A stretch of 64,000 bases of DNA from Channa striata. Its lineage: Eukaryota; Chordata; Actinopteri; Anabantiformes; Channidae. The stretch is from contig CM065179.1 in assembly GCA_033026295.1 (NCBI GenBank), positions 22,871,275 through 22,935,274 on the forward strand, read 5' to 3'. The notes beneath the pieces were generated by a model. It worked only from the letters and a program-made list of their open reading frames with translations, did no database searches and was not told where the DNA came from. Made by a program: the position numbers and the translations under genes. This document shows positions 12,740 through 24,880 of this stretch, one piece after another. How positions within the stretch are numbered: the first letter of the stretch is position 1; each line of letters begins with the position of its first letter.

Positions 12740-13330
12740 CTGATGGTGGGGAAGCAAGGCTAAATCAAAGTGTATTAATAATTAACTCTAATTAGCAGTG
12801 TGTGGGAGAGGTGTGATGCCTGCTTTGGATGGGAGCTCTCTACTCCTTCCTGAACCTCTGCCTGTTCTTGAGATCATCCACAGCGAGAGATGACAGACTA
12901 CAGAGAGAAGACAAACGTTTCACAGAGGAAAAGGCGCTGGGTTAAAGAGACAGGACTGACATTTTTGTATCTTCTCTCTATTTATTGTGTTCAGTCGAAG
13001 AAACTCGGACCGAGAGGAAAATACAAAGAAAGATAAAGAGCACAGATAGAGACCGACGTGAAGCCATTTGTTATGACTTCAAGTTAATTAAGGATCTTGT
13101 TGTGAGATGATGGGGGCACCTGCATATGCAGGTTTTCACTGAGCGAGAGCATTACGGGGGCAACTGCTGAAAAAGGAGCTGAAAGGAGCCTTAATTAATG
13201 TCTCAGCAGGGGTGGAGGGAACATTGAGACGGAGCTAAAACCCTCACAGGCCCAGATCCAAACGAGAGCTTTACTAGCTGGGAGAGCATTTTATTTCACA
13301 GTATTGCATCATCACGGATTATCTAACAAG
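12740..13330. promoter_or_regulatory. Candidate conserved enhancer with POU-dimer-like palindrome
   Basis: This is repeat-free sequence with dense homeodomain-type words: taataattaactctaattag (about 12776-12795), and TTAATTAA at 13084-13091 and again at 13191-13198. Between the two TTAATTAA sites is a perfect 16-bp palindrome, acctgcatatgcaggt (13118-13133). Its core TGCATATGCA matches the centre of the MORE motif (ATGCATATGCAT) bound by POU-factor homodimers, and its left end forms the E-box CACCTG. Enhancer function is inferred from motif density only. Confidence 0.4.
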
Positions 13331-16020
13331 CACAAGTGTCACTAAGCCAACAAACATCTCTGGGACCTCGAGGGGTAAATTAGTCTCCTTCCTCACACCC
13401 GTAGTGTGGAAAGTAATAAAACACAATTCAAGTCCTTTAAAAAGCAGGGACATGCCTTCGCTGAATGGTTTAATTAGAAGCGCATGTTTGTACCAAGCAG
13501 CAGATCCTCTATTTCCACAGACACATTTTGCTAACAAAGACAATTCATCTTACATTTGAGGGGGAAATCTGATTACAGCTAACACTTTGACCCTCTTTGC
13601 TGTGATGAATCGGGCAAGTCACATATGCGGATTTTGATTTATCTTCCTGACCTTTTGTATGCAAAGGAGACACGTTCTGTATAACTATAATGTGACACGT
13701 CAGAAAAAGAGGTCAGGCCTGTGAGAAAACAAGCCTCCCTCCTTCTCTCCTCCTCTGTGATGACTCTATTGTTTTGCCTCGCAGTGGCTGCTTTTATGTT
13801 GCTGAGCACTGGAAGTTTACTGTATGTTGCTTCCAACTTAAAATTCATGAGGCCGCCTCTCTAATCGGCGATTACGCACAAACACACACTGGGTTGATTA
13901 AAAAAAAAAACTTTTATCCAACTAACGTCGGAACAGATTGATGTTATTAGGTGATTGTTATTTTGGAATTTTCACAATTAAAAAATCTGTTGAAAATACA
14001 TTTCAAATATCCTAATGAATTTAAAGTGAGAAAATCAACCACTGCAGAAAAAGAAGAGTCGTGACTTTACATGGGAAGAATGTGGTTAAAATACAGCATT
14101 TGTGCAAAGTATTGCAATATTTAGATTTTACAAATTCCTGGCATTTTCACTCAGGTTGAGATATGCACGCTTACTTTAAGTGGACCGAAAAAAGGAAAAG
14201 GTCAAGTTCAAAAATGGCTAAAATTTGCCAAAAATGGCAGCTATTTAGTTGCTTATTTAATTTTTGGGAAATTCTCCCTAACAAGCATATGGCATGGGTA
14301 ATTGATATGGACAAAATATAAACTGATACAACTTTCATTGAACAGCTCATTGCACTTTTGTATTTAAGAAAACAGCTTAAGAGACACAATATTATTAACA
14401 GACATCAGAGATTGCATGTAGGGTAAATAATAACTGTTGATGGGATACAAAGTGTAGAAATGCTTATGTTATGCTTGCTAAGAGGGTCATTTTTAATAGG
14501 ATAAAGTGTGTTTCAGTTGTTAATTAACATCTGAATATGACTCAAAAAGATATAAAGAAGTTTCCTGGAAGTTATGTGGACAAGATGGGACCTGATAATA
14601 AAGCGTTGCCTATTTTTTAAATCTTGTGTAAACAAATTTTGTGTCTGTGAAAGTTTAAAGGTTTGCTAAGGCTTTGTACAAACATCACAGGCGCTTCTTT
14701 GCATATATAATAAAACTTTATTAATTTCCCACGTATATTTAGAATATGAAGGTTTATGTTTGTTGCCTAATTTAATCAGTTAATGTTCTGGCCACTGTGT
14801 CTTCCTGTGTGCTCTATGTTAAAATAGCATATGAATTTAGGATAATTTAACATGTGCACAAGATGATTTCTTGTTCCACAATGTAATAACTTGTGTGAAG
14901 TTAAAAAAATACGTTGTTGGTAGCTCATATGGCCGACAATTATTTTACATATGGTTTCATCCTAAGGATTTAGTAAGAATAATTCAAATTTCTAATTTGA
15001 AAATCATAGATGTGTGTTTAGTTAGAATATTTATATATTTATTTATTGTTGTGTAAAAGTAATTTGCATTATCAGTTTCCAAGATGTCTGCAGGAATGAA
15101 AGTGGATTGATTTTGCCTCCTCAATTTGATAACACACAGTATATGTATTTGAGCGTCTTGTATTAAACAATATACATGCAGTCAAATCCTAAATCAGGAT
15201 TGGATTAGGCTGAGGAGATGTATGTGCATCCTCTGAGTGTGTGTGTGAGAGAAGCGATGGGGGCAGGCACTTTAAATATTAATACCTGTTTTTTCTTGCC
15301 ATACTTCAAAAAGGCGACAATAATGCAGGGTTGCAAGAAGGCACCTCCTCTCAGAGGAGAGGTCTACGCAGAGAATGAGGGAGAGCGAGCGTCCTGTCGC
15401 AATTAAACATGCATGGGCATTTTTTTCACAAACACTGTCTGTTCCGCTGGCCTGGGCTTTGACAGGACGCCAGAACAAGCCCAGGTGGAACAGGGTGTGC
15501 AAACAAGCTTGTGAGTACAGGCATGAAACACGCAAATTAGCACCTAGACCAGATGAATATGCAAGTGGTGGGAGTGGGGCCAGCACGCCGTACCACGATC
15601 AGAGCACGCAGCCAAGTCAGGAAGTAAGCAGAAAGACAAAGGTCAGGCGTGTGCTTGTCCAGGTACACTGGGCAAATCAAAGTCTTTGCCCATTTCTGAT
15701 TTACCGAAATGAGCAATTTATCATAAGGCCCCTGACAGAGGCGTCGGCGTAACCGTAAACCATTCTTTTATCCGGGACAGGATCTGAGAAGCAGTGTGCA
15801 GTGAGGTCACAGCCTTTGGTGCTTCAGTCGGCCCGGCTCATCGCCATCCAGCTACTGCTGTAATTGATACAAGAGAGTCTGAAACATTGGTCAGCAGGCA
15901 GCAAACCATTTGTGAATACAGGCCTGCCAAGACTAAAGAAAAACAATAACAAGCTGGGATATGCCGGGAAGACAACAGATGGATGTGAGAGTGTGGTGAT
16001 GGATGCGATGGGGGCTGGTC
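13331..16020. other. Non-coding unique sequence
   Basis: No gene is recognised. AT-rich unique DNA continues through 14900-15070. An octamer ATTTGCAT occurs at 15062-15069. The interval 15270-15770 is less AT-rich and repeat-free. Open frames there on both strands (up to 125 codons, 15375-15752) overlap each other and show no protein family features. Confidence 0.55.
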
Positions 16021-16190
16021 GAGAAGTAGAGAGGGGAAGAAAATTAGATAAAAAAAAATGGATGGAATGGAAAGAGAAGGGAGACAGGGGAGCGAGCTAA
16101 AGAGACAGACTGAGAAAGAGTGAGTGGTCTGCACTGAAGCCCACAAGAGAAATTGTAAAGTAACGCTGAGTGAGTGAGTGAGTGAGCACC
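16021..16190. repeat. Purine-rich tract ending in (TGAG)n
   Basis: A strongly purine-biased segment (about 16021-16130, GA-rich with an A9 run) is followed by a (TGAG)n microsatellite at 16166-16186. The open frames that cross it are low-complexity artefacts. Confidence 0.6.
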
Positions 16191-16919
16191 ACCAGTCCAG
16201 GGACATCTCGCCGGTTTTTCCAGGCTGGACACTTCCGAGTGCATGTCAGGTCCCCGAGCGCCCCGCAGCCGAGGCACTTCCTGACATAAGCAGCCTCCCA
16301 AAGATGAACTGCATCACCTGGGCTACAGTTAGAAGGTCGAGAAATAGCTCCCACCGCACACGGCCCTCCTTCCCCTTACATCATGTGACCTCTCCTTGTC
16401 CACCCGGAGATGTTTCCCTCCTCTTGCTGGTCCTCTCTGGCCTCTCAAAACCCAAAAAAAAAGAAGGGTGGGGGCAGGGCAGCTTTTACACTTCTTAACT
16501 CTTCCACTTGGTGGGACATGGAGACCAGTGCAGCACAACAGACTGTTTTCCACATGAGTTTACTTGTTAAAGCTGCTCTAAAATAAAACCCTCTTGCTCA
16601 CACACGAACTGAGGGTGCATTATGAATGGGGGCCTTGGTGATGAAGTTTTGGGACGTCTTAATGACACCCAACACGTCTCCCCTTTGACTCCCAAGCTGA
16701 CGTGAGTTAACTAGCTCTCATAATTAAACTGGGGAAAGAACAAGCTCAGTCATCAATAAGTCATTACTGGCAGCTCCGATTTAACCGGCCTGCACTCACT
16801 GATTGTGATTCCACACGTTCCTCTTGGTGGTTCTGCCCCCCCCCAGCCTCATTCCCACACGGCACTCACCTAATAATAAGCCCCGAATGGACAACTTACA
16901 TTGAAACACTGTTATCGTG

Positions 16920-17105
16920 CATTAAACGATGGTGAATAATAGATAATAATTTGCGTTTGCATGTTAAACTCGACTTCCGTGACCTGTGGCTGCTGCGAAC
17001 GTAGGCTCAGAGCAAGCAAAGACACGGTCGCCTCGCTCGCCGCTCCCTCGAGGCTTTTTTGGAGCTTCGTCAACTTCGAATTCAGCCGAGAAAATGCGGA
17101 ACACA
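16920..17105. promoter_or_regulatory. Short CpG cluster, candidate regulatory element
   Basis: Sixteen CpGs fall within about 180 bp, including a tight group at 17025-17050 (gtcgcctcgctcgccgctcc). An ETS-like acttccg word lies at 16973-16979. The flanks are AT-rich and CpG-poor. No TATA box or clear transcript start is visible. It may be an enhancer or promoter that stays unmethylated, or simply a chance island. Confidence 0.3.
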
Positions 17106-17689
17106 GGAAAGCAAAAGGGAAACTGAGATCCACATCCATTTATTCGCTTTAGAGAGCTGGATGAGGCTGTCCTAAATAAGTTTGCAGTGTATACTTCAGC
17201 ACCCCCATCCAACATTCATGTCTCCTTTTTATGCTTTTATCACCTTGGATACACCCGACTCAGCCAACCATGTGTGCTCTCCCTTATCTGCCAGTTCCAG
17301 GAACATCTAGCGTCCCGCCAAAGTAAAACACATCCTGTGCTCCGTGTCTGCAGCTCCGCTTTTTACCATTTAGTGACACAAACATCAGGGCGGATTATAT
17401 GGCTGATAGAAAACAAGTGTTGACCCAGGTGAGAGCTTTTGTTTTTCTCCCGCATATAAAATCCAGTCAAACGTGGAACTACAAGACAAAGCAAGTCGTT
17501 TTAGTCAGAACGTTTCTATAATTATTCCCTGGTAAAAATGTGATTTTGTGTTTTATACACGAAATCAGTCGACAGCACAACGAGATCAACGTCGTTTTAA
17601 TTAGCGGTAAGAGGCAGTAGGATGAAGACAAGCTGCCGTATTCTTTAGGGTTAGACCCTTAAAGTGTATCCCACAAGCATTTGCATGAA

Positions 17690-18130
17690 AGGAAGCGTAA
17701 GGCTGGAGGCCTCACTCCGAGAGGCTGCAGAGTGTGAATAGAGTGCACTAGTCAGGATGATTGAACTTGGCTGTCTTCAGGGAAGGGGTGAGGGGGGGAG
17801 TACATGTGCTAATCCTAATCAGGACCTGTTCCCTGCCATGTAATGGAGTAGGAACAACCTTGAGCTCCACGCTGGACACGCTGCAGCTACATTAGAGAAT
17901 AATGTTTTCCAGTGTGGGACACAGTTTCTATTACGCTCCACACGCAGGAGGAAGAGGAAGCTGTCACTGTGAATTAACCGCAGAGGATGCCATGCAAACA
18001 TATCTTGTGTAATTGGAGTAAAAAAGTGAGCGAAGGGAACGTGGGAAAGGGGGGTTAGGCGTTTTAAAATAACGCTTGGCCCTTCTACATCACTGAGAGG
18101 GTATGTTTGAGACATTATGAAGCTTTTAGC
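17690..18130. promoter_or_regulatory. Candidate conserved non-coding element with OTX/PITX-like sites
   Basis: This is repeat-free sequence with two overlapping bicoid-class homeodomain words, TAATCC (17810-17815) and TAATCA (17816-17821), plus nearby ATGATTGA and GAATTAA-type words. The stretch lacks microsatellites and reads like conserved regulatory DNA. Conservation itself could not be tested. Confidence 0.25.
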
Positions 18131-18276
18131 AAACTGTCAACCTTCAGGACAAAGGATTCCTACACTCCATCCTCCGAGGGCTGTTTTATTTACTCGTTCT
18201 GCTCCGGTCTGTAGCTGAGCAGAAGAAGCTTCGGCTGGTATTTGCTCGCTTTGAGCGCCGCTCCAGCACTTCTTTC

Positions 18277-18299
18277 AAAAAAAAAAAAAAAAAAAAAAA
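18277..18299. repeat. Poly-A tract (A23)
   Basis: An uninterrupted run of 23 A. No retroposed cDNA or SINE body is recognisable immediately upstream, so it may be a simple homopolymer tract rather than a retroposition tail. Confidence 0.85.
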
Positions 18300-20337
18300 C
18301 CAGTTTACCTGATTATATCGACAGCTCTACTGTAAAATCTCTTGGCGTTGGAGGTCAAAAAGACTATGTTTTCTTATTGTCTCGCTGAGTTCACTTCCAT
18401 CTAGAAGAGAGTAAATCTCAGAGTGAAATCACTTTTCTGACAATAATTTATAAATTATGCACTGCTTGTGTTTGAATTGAGAAAGGCTTTCATATCTCTT
18501 CCATTAACTCAGATTAAGATTTCATAGTGATGCTGGGGAGAATGCTAGCAATATCCCCGTCTCATTTCAATGAAATTTTTATTAGTGCTTTTTTCTGTAG
18601 TACACTCCTATTGGGATGTCTGTGAATCTGAAGCTTGGCTTTGGACATGAACTCCCCTCAACCTGCCTGCCAGTGGCTCTGAAGGTTTCAATATTTTATG
18701 GGCTCTGGCTAACTCAGCCGTGAGATTCCAGCTGCAGAGATTTAACTCTAATGTAAAAATTGTGAACGGATGAAAACTGGGATGTCATAAGTAATACATC
18801 TGTTTCAAGAGAGGTTGTGGTTACCATCCATGAAAAAAAGAGACCGCTAATAATAAAGCGAAATAAATAAAAGAAGAGAAAAAAAGGCATTTAAGAATGA
18901 ACACCCCACTCCATTCTTGCTCTTTGTGTTTCGAAAATGAACACACCTAAAGCTATAGGGCTAAAATATCTCAACCCGAATCTTCCGGCCCTTCAATTGA
19001 CTCCTAATTGTGAGCACTCTTTACTCCTTTTTGTGCAGCCATCAATAAAACCGGTCCCCTAATGTTCTCCTTCTGAAGAAATGGGCATTACACCACTTAC
19101 GCTTTATAGGCCAAATCCATTTCTTTCAGCATCTTCCCTTTTTCTTTCTCGCTATCCTAACGGAATTCAAAGCATTTGGAAAATCTGTCTATTCAGCGTT
19201 AGCGTCCCGGCACATTGTTGCCCGGAACCAACCGGGGTCAGACGAGATGGGTCTGATGAACTTTCCCATTTCTCCCATCCCCGCAATCTATAGCTTTCTC
19301 CCTTGAGCCATATGTTGTCCAGTGTAGTCAAGACCGCTTGTAATGGCCCTGCTAACAATGCACTCTTTGTGCCGGATAAGGAAAGGAAAAAGCCTGATGC
19401 CGAGGGGCACGAGGCAGAAGAAACACTTTTAGTGCCTGCTTACATATCTTTTTTTTTATTCCATTATACAAGTGGACTCTGCTGGAAATATTTGTCTTGA
19501 CAGTAGTTTAGCATTGCTCCTCACTCCGCCGCCCTCCCTGAAAGATTAAACTATTGAAATTGTCATAAGAACAGAAGCCACGCTCTTTTGTGCTGCAGAA
19601 TCTGCAATGTCCTAAACTAACATTTCTTTAAAAACTTGTTTTGTGAGCCCTTGCACAAATGCTACAGGGTTTATTTATTTTATATTTTTCGGTGCGAAAG
19701 ACGGACAGAAATTCATCTGCTGAAACTCTAAAAGGTCCGTACACTCGCTGGAGTGTAACTTGCATGGAGGCATACGCTTCCCTCACACTGTATTTATCGC
19801 TTCTTATTACCAATAATAACATTGCTCCTCTGGGAGCTCAGGGGTAAGTATGCCCCCTAGCACTCCAGCCCTTTTACAGGCTCACTACACTGGACTGACT
19901 ACAGTCTTTGCACTTGCTTACAACATATCAGCTACCGAACACTCTCGAGAGGATTTTGTGCGATAAAGAAATACTACCACCAGATTATCTCGTGCAGATA
20001 TCACACATTATTCTCATTATTTCTATCCTATAAAATTAACATGTATTGAGAGAAACTGAGATTAATGCCTGTGCATTTTTCATAGCAACATATTTTAAAG
20101 ACAAGGCTCCCTGACAGAGAAAAAAATGACAAGGGTTTGAATAAGTTCACCTCACTGCTGCTCATTCAACTCAACCATTTGAAATGTAATTAACATCAAC
20201 GTAGGGCCGCAAATAAATGTCTTTCAGATCTTTATTAAACGGACCGTGATACAATTTATTTGTAAGCTACAATAGGCTGAACACCAAGCAGAGCCAGATT
20301 TACACTGAGAGTGCAGGAACACTAGTCAGCAACTTAG
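18300..20337. other. Non-coding; 19000-19480 is enhancer-like
   Basis: No gene is recognised. The interval 19000-19480 is repeat-free, balanced in composition and contains an inverted-looking cccggcacattgttgcccgg segment (about 19206-19225). It is a candidate conserved non-coding element. Overlapping short frames on both strands in this interval are consistent with non-coding DNA. Confidence 0.4.
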
Positions 20338-20480
20338 CAGAGAGGTGGAAGTATTACGGTAAAAGTACAGGATTTACAATAAGAATGTCTGAAAGTAATG
20401 AATACACTTTGGAATGCATGGGTAACTGAGAGTAAAGGTGAAACTGTTGTAACCGTGAGCTGAAAGTAATGAATAAACTG
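20338..20480. repeat. Possible DNA-transposon-derived repeat with a 71-bp direct repeat
   Basis: The segment starts with agaggtggaagtattac and ggtaaaagtac. This resembles the 'gaggtggaagaagtact...aagtaaaagtac' text that opens a common non-autonomous DNA element in spiny-rayed fishes. Within it the 16-bp word ctgaaagtaatgaata occurs twice (20389-20404 and 20460-20475), 71 bp apart. Assignment is tentative. Confidence 0.35.
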
Positions 20481-21109
20481 GTAAAGCATAAATTAATGGT
20501 AAAACGCAGGCTAAAAGTTGGATGAAACATTTGCTGCATGATGTCGTATTCAGTGTAGTGCAGCATTATTTATCACCCACTGTGATGCGTGGCACCGACA
20601 GAGGGGTACGAGTTCATCCGATGAGGATGTGGGGCTTGTCAGATAACAAAGACTGTCACCACCACACCGGAGAAGTGCCGATAAGCGAAGTATGTTCAAT
20701 GAGAAGAGAAAGTGCTTAAGGCTGTGACAGAGAACGCTTGCTGGAACTGTTCATTTCAGAAGTTATCGGACAAAGCGCCGCAAAACAACTGTACGTTTGT
20801 GCCGTGTTCTGTTTGAACAGTGATTTCATCACATGGAGTCAAGAAAACAAAGCAATCATTACTTTTCCACAGGACTGAGACGTGCGATGGAAGCCGTACC
20901 TCAGTGCTAATTAGAGAGACGTCGGCATGTATAAAGGCAGGAGAAGATGCAAGAGGCCAAGCAAGCAAATGTCCAGGTCACTGTGTAAACACAGCTGATT
21001 GTCTGGGACACCCTTGTTATCTAAAAGTCGTTTCCATCATTAACACAGAAGGACACACGTCTCCTCTGGGAGTAGACGGACAGCTCCGGGGTTAAAAGGC
21101 ACATGCTGA

Positions 21110-22085
21110 ACTATCAATAACTTCCACTAATTGTATGCTTTGTAATTAGAAGCATAATCAATTATGAAATCGTTTGTTCTGACACTGTGACATCAAGATC
21201 ACAATGGCCCATATTTAAATCTACATACGACGAAGAGCTTATTAAAAGTGGAAAACAGTCCGCGCGTGTGATTGCGCAACGTTACGTGTCAGTAAAAGAC
21301 ATTAGCATTTTTAAAAGGAAGCGCAACATTCCTGCCACACAAAGGAACTTCATCGTTTGACCTCTACTTTGTTGAACTGCAAGTGATGCGCTTAATCGTC
21401 AGCTGTCACTTCCTATCTTAATTAATCCTAATAGACTATTGATGCGACACAACTGTTAGGCTTTATAATTAGTATTGCAATTTAGACCGGATAATCTAAC
21501 AGGGCAGTCCAATTACTCCAGAGGAAATAGAAAGCTGTGAGCCAATAATTATGAAACAGTCACTGCAGAATGAAAAAAATCCAGAACTTTTTTCTTTTGA
21601 AAGAGAAATCCATGCATACATTAAACAACAAATGACAAAACACTGCCTCTGCTAATCTCATCAACCATTCAGCGCATGAGACAATTAATTGAATTGATTG
21701 CTGCTATCAATAGCAAACAAATCTGTTGAGCTGTCCATGCCCATATAATCTGACCTGATTCCTTCAGCTGTCACTCTCTGTGAGAAAGCTGCCACGCTAC
21801 GCTTTTCTAAATCTGTCAGGCCGGGGCATTTCCGTGTCCTTGTGTTTCCATGTTGATAGGGCAATTAATAAAATATATGTTAATAGGAGCTTAATTGTTT
21901 TACAACAGTGGGTTGACACGGCTGAGGGAGAGGAGATGTGTCAGCGATATGAAATGCGTGGCTACTCTCGGCAGCGTAGCCCTCAGCCGAACATATGGTC
22001 TCCTTTCCAGGCTTTGACTGTAGCACATAATGGGAGCCATGCTGTTTATTTTTCAAACATTAGTGATGTCACTACTCCTTTTGTC
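21110..22085. promoter_or_regulatory. Candidate conserved non-coding block rich in homeodomain words
   Basis: Nearly 1 kb without simple repeats. It contains a cluster at 21134-21167 (gtaattag, cataatca, caattatg, with flanking atgctt...aagcat inverted words), cttaattaatcctaatag near 21417-21434, and gacaattaattgaattgatt near 21680-21699. This density of TAATTA/TAATCC/TGATTG words is typical of developmental enhancers. A 106-codon frame (21780-22100, plus) lies within it but shows no family features and looks incidental. Confidence 0.35.
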
Positions 22086-22123
22086 TCCTCAAGACAATAG
22101 CTGCTGTCTCTGCCTCGCAAGAA

Positions 22124-22154
22124 CCCCCCCCCAAAACACCCCCGCCCTTCCCCC
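22124..22154 (-). other. Potential G-quadruplex motif (G-rich on minus strand)
   Basis: The plus strand has four C-runs of 9, 5, 3 and 5 bases (22124-22132, 22139-22143, 22145-22147, 22150-22154) separated by loops of 6, 1 and 2 bases. The minus strand therefore satisfies the G3+N1-7 quadruplex pattern. It sits directly beside the enhancer-like block 21110-22085. Confidence 0.6.
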
Positions 22155-22901
22155 ACCTAAAAATTACATTTGAATTTAAGAAAGAAAAAAATCCATCACT
22201 GACTCTAACGTTCCACATCTCAATTATGCACTGAATGTATAGCTATTAGTCTTAAGAAAAGGATTTTTTAAGTCGTCTTTGTTTACTCCTACTTGAAAAA
22301 TCTATTTTCAAAGAATTAAAAATATCAAGACGTGCATTAAATTGCGCAAATTATTTTCAAGAACTAACATTTTTGCCTTTTAATGTTTTGTCTTTACGAT
22401 GTTTTTTGAGGATCTTACTCAAAAGAAACACTCCACTGCTTTAACAAATACACCCTGCTGTGTGACATCACAGGACAATAAAGTGCTTATTGTTTGTGTG
22501 TGTGTCAAGCCCATTTCACAAAATGCTCCCAAATAGCGTATAATCAATAAAAACATACACAGCAGCTGCTATTAAATTTGTTCAGAAATTATGAATAAAA
22601 GCTGTGTTTTTAGTGCTTTACAAATGACTCACTGAGCTGCCAGGATTAATGCTTTCCTATCAGTGTTTATTTGGACCTCTTTCCGTGGCAGAGCTGTGTG
22701 TTTCAATGCGGGGCGATGCCAAGTGATTCATACACAAATGACCTGAGGGAGGCAGCAGTGCAGCGAACAAATGTGAGCACAACATCTCACACTCTGAGTG
22801 CGCTTTGAAGGCCATTTACATAGTGAAATCTAATTACCCCAGCTCTATGAGCGAGTATTTGATCTCAATCTTAAACAGAGCAGAACATATTATTAAGGGT
22901 G

Positions 22902-22929
22902 GTGTGTGCGTGTGTGTGTGTGTGTGTGT
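22902..22929. repeat. (TG)n microsatellite
   Basis: Dinucleotide TG repeat with one interruption (tgcg at about 22907-22910). Confidence 0.9.
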
Positions 22930-24539
22930 CGGGGGCTTCTTAGATGAATGTGACTTACTGAACAGAAGAATCAGCTTGTACACAATTCAGTTCTCCCGTT
23001 TTAATTATTTTCCAACCTAGATGAAAAGGGAACAACGCTGATTTATTTGTGTCCTAGGAGACAATGGGGGCTTTTAGACATCAAAACCAAAAGAGGGAAC
23101 TTGGTTGGACAATGGTGGGAGAACAAAGTCTTTCTTATTTTGCTGTTTGTGCTTAAAAGACAATAAAAGTTCTCAGCGTCGCTCTATTAACAGCCTCGTC
23201 TCCAGCAGCACGCTGTCTCTGACATCAGCGCCTGCACTGTCTTCATGTGTTACCGGATCCCGGTAAGTCACTCAGGACAAACATTTATACATGGATTATG
23301 TTTATTTGATGGACGACTTCTCTGTCAACATCAGTGGAATAAATAAACCTTCACGAAACACGTCTGCAGAGACTTCTCCAGTCCAACAGTCTTGTGCCCT
23401 CCTGCTTCCTCTAAATAAACTAAAAATATATAAAAACAAAGTACTTGACAACTATTAGCACCTGTAGACAGAAATATTTTCTACTGAAACTTTTCTGTAA
23501 GTTTTCTATTTTCACATTGAAGAAATGCTGTTGTGTTGTGTTTCCTTTGTACTGTCACGTCTTTCTATACGATGCTGTGAGTGGATCCGTGTGCATTTCC
23601 GACCATGCCTATGTTTCCTAACGTTCGACGTGTCTACACGCATGTCTACACGCACACACACACACACACACACACTCTTGCCTTCCTCTCTGCTTTAAAG
23701 CCCCCTCCTCCCTTTGTTGTGTTAATACAATTCCAAAGCCTCACCAATTTCAAGACTCCATAATCTACAGGACGTTTTTTCCATTACTCAAGGATCGTCT
23801 AGTGCTTCTAACTTGCCCTTATTTTGTGTTACAAAATTAGAGCTTTCTGAAAATTACAGCAAGAAAAGGCCCGCTGCTCTTTTCGGCTTCTTTGTTCCCG
23901 CTCTTGCAAAAAATCATATATAATTGTAGTCACTCCATGAAGATTTTTTAGCTTTGACCTTTAGTTTACAGTAATACAGAAAATGATGGGGAGCAGATTT
24001 CCTGCCTGAGCCTGTTTTTCTTCCCACCCATATGTAAGTCTTTGAGAGACAGATGTTGTCTCCTGGGCTATGTTGACACTCTCAGTAATTTTGCTGCTAC
24101 AATTAGCAATCCTATTTATATACGCAAAGTATTGTGTTATGGACACCAGGCACTTACTTTGACTTTACTGCAACAAAACACGTGACCCCTACTTTACGTG
24201 TTTGTCTTTACATGAAACTAATGGCTGCTGATGATTGAACACATTGATATAATTTACTGGAAAGATCAGAAGCATTCAACTCAAAAACACTCAAAACCAT
24301 GTGAACTCAACTCTAAGATAAAAAAGAAAATCCAACCACACCAACTCTGCATAAGAATGAAATCTTGCACTTTTCCCACCTTTCCGTACAGCACAGCTGC
24401 GTATCCATCTTTTCCCAACACAAAACTGAATTTCTGTGGACCCAGCAGGGATCTGTGCTATAATAACATTTGTAGGAGCCTATGGATTTGCTGTATAGAG
24501 AAATTGTTTGGTAGATGTTGGCCGTTAGGGTAGTGCATT
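22930..24539. other. Non-coding unique sequence
   Basis: No gene is recognised. Apart from the (CA)n tract at 23653-23675 this is unique DNA with short, overlapping open frames only. Confidence 0.55.
23653..23675. repeat. (CA)n microsatellite
   Basis: Uninterrupted CA dinucleotide repeat of about 23 bp. It is preceded by a short direct repeat (gtctacacgcatgtctacacgca, about 23631-23653). Confidence 0.9.
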
Positions 24540-24880
24540 GTGAAGCCAGCATGTCTCTAGATCTAATGGCTTCACAAGGGAAAACAATCAGGATGACTTC
24601 ACTGAATCATCCGGGGTGGTGGTGGGCTGCAGGGGGAGCGAGCAGCGAGCCCTCCACTATTCCCTTGAAGCAACGTGAAGTTTGCTCCTTCCCAATAATC
24701 TGGGCTGGGACCTCAAAGTCACGACAGGGAGCATTGTTGTTCCCCTGGTCCATCCACAGACCCAACGTGTGGTGCGCTGCTCATTTCCGTAGCTGCCCAT
24801 GGCTTCTCGCAGACTTTTTCAACCAGCCAGTGAATACAACTAATACTGCCAGGCGCCGGTTCTCACCACTAACAACAATG
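24540..24880. promoter_or_regulatory. Candidate conserved non-coding element
   Basis: Repeat-free, moderately GC-rich sequence between AT-rich flanks. It overlaps the longest open frame of the window (24515-24988, 157 codons). That translation has no domain, signal peptide or repeat structure and begins inside AT-rich intergenic-like DNA, so I treat it as chance. Regulatory identity is inferred from texture only. Confidence 0.25.
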
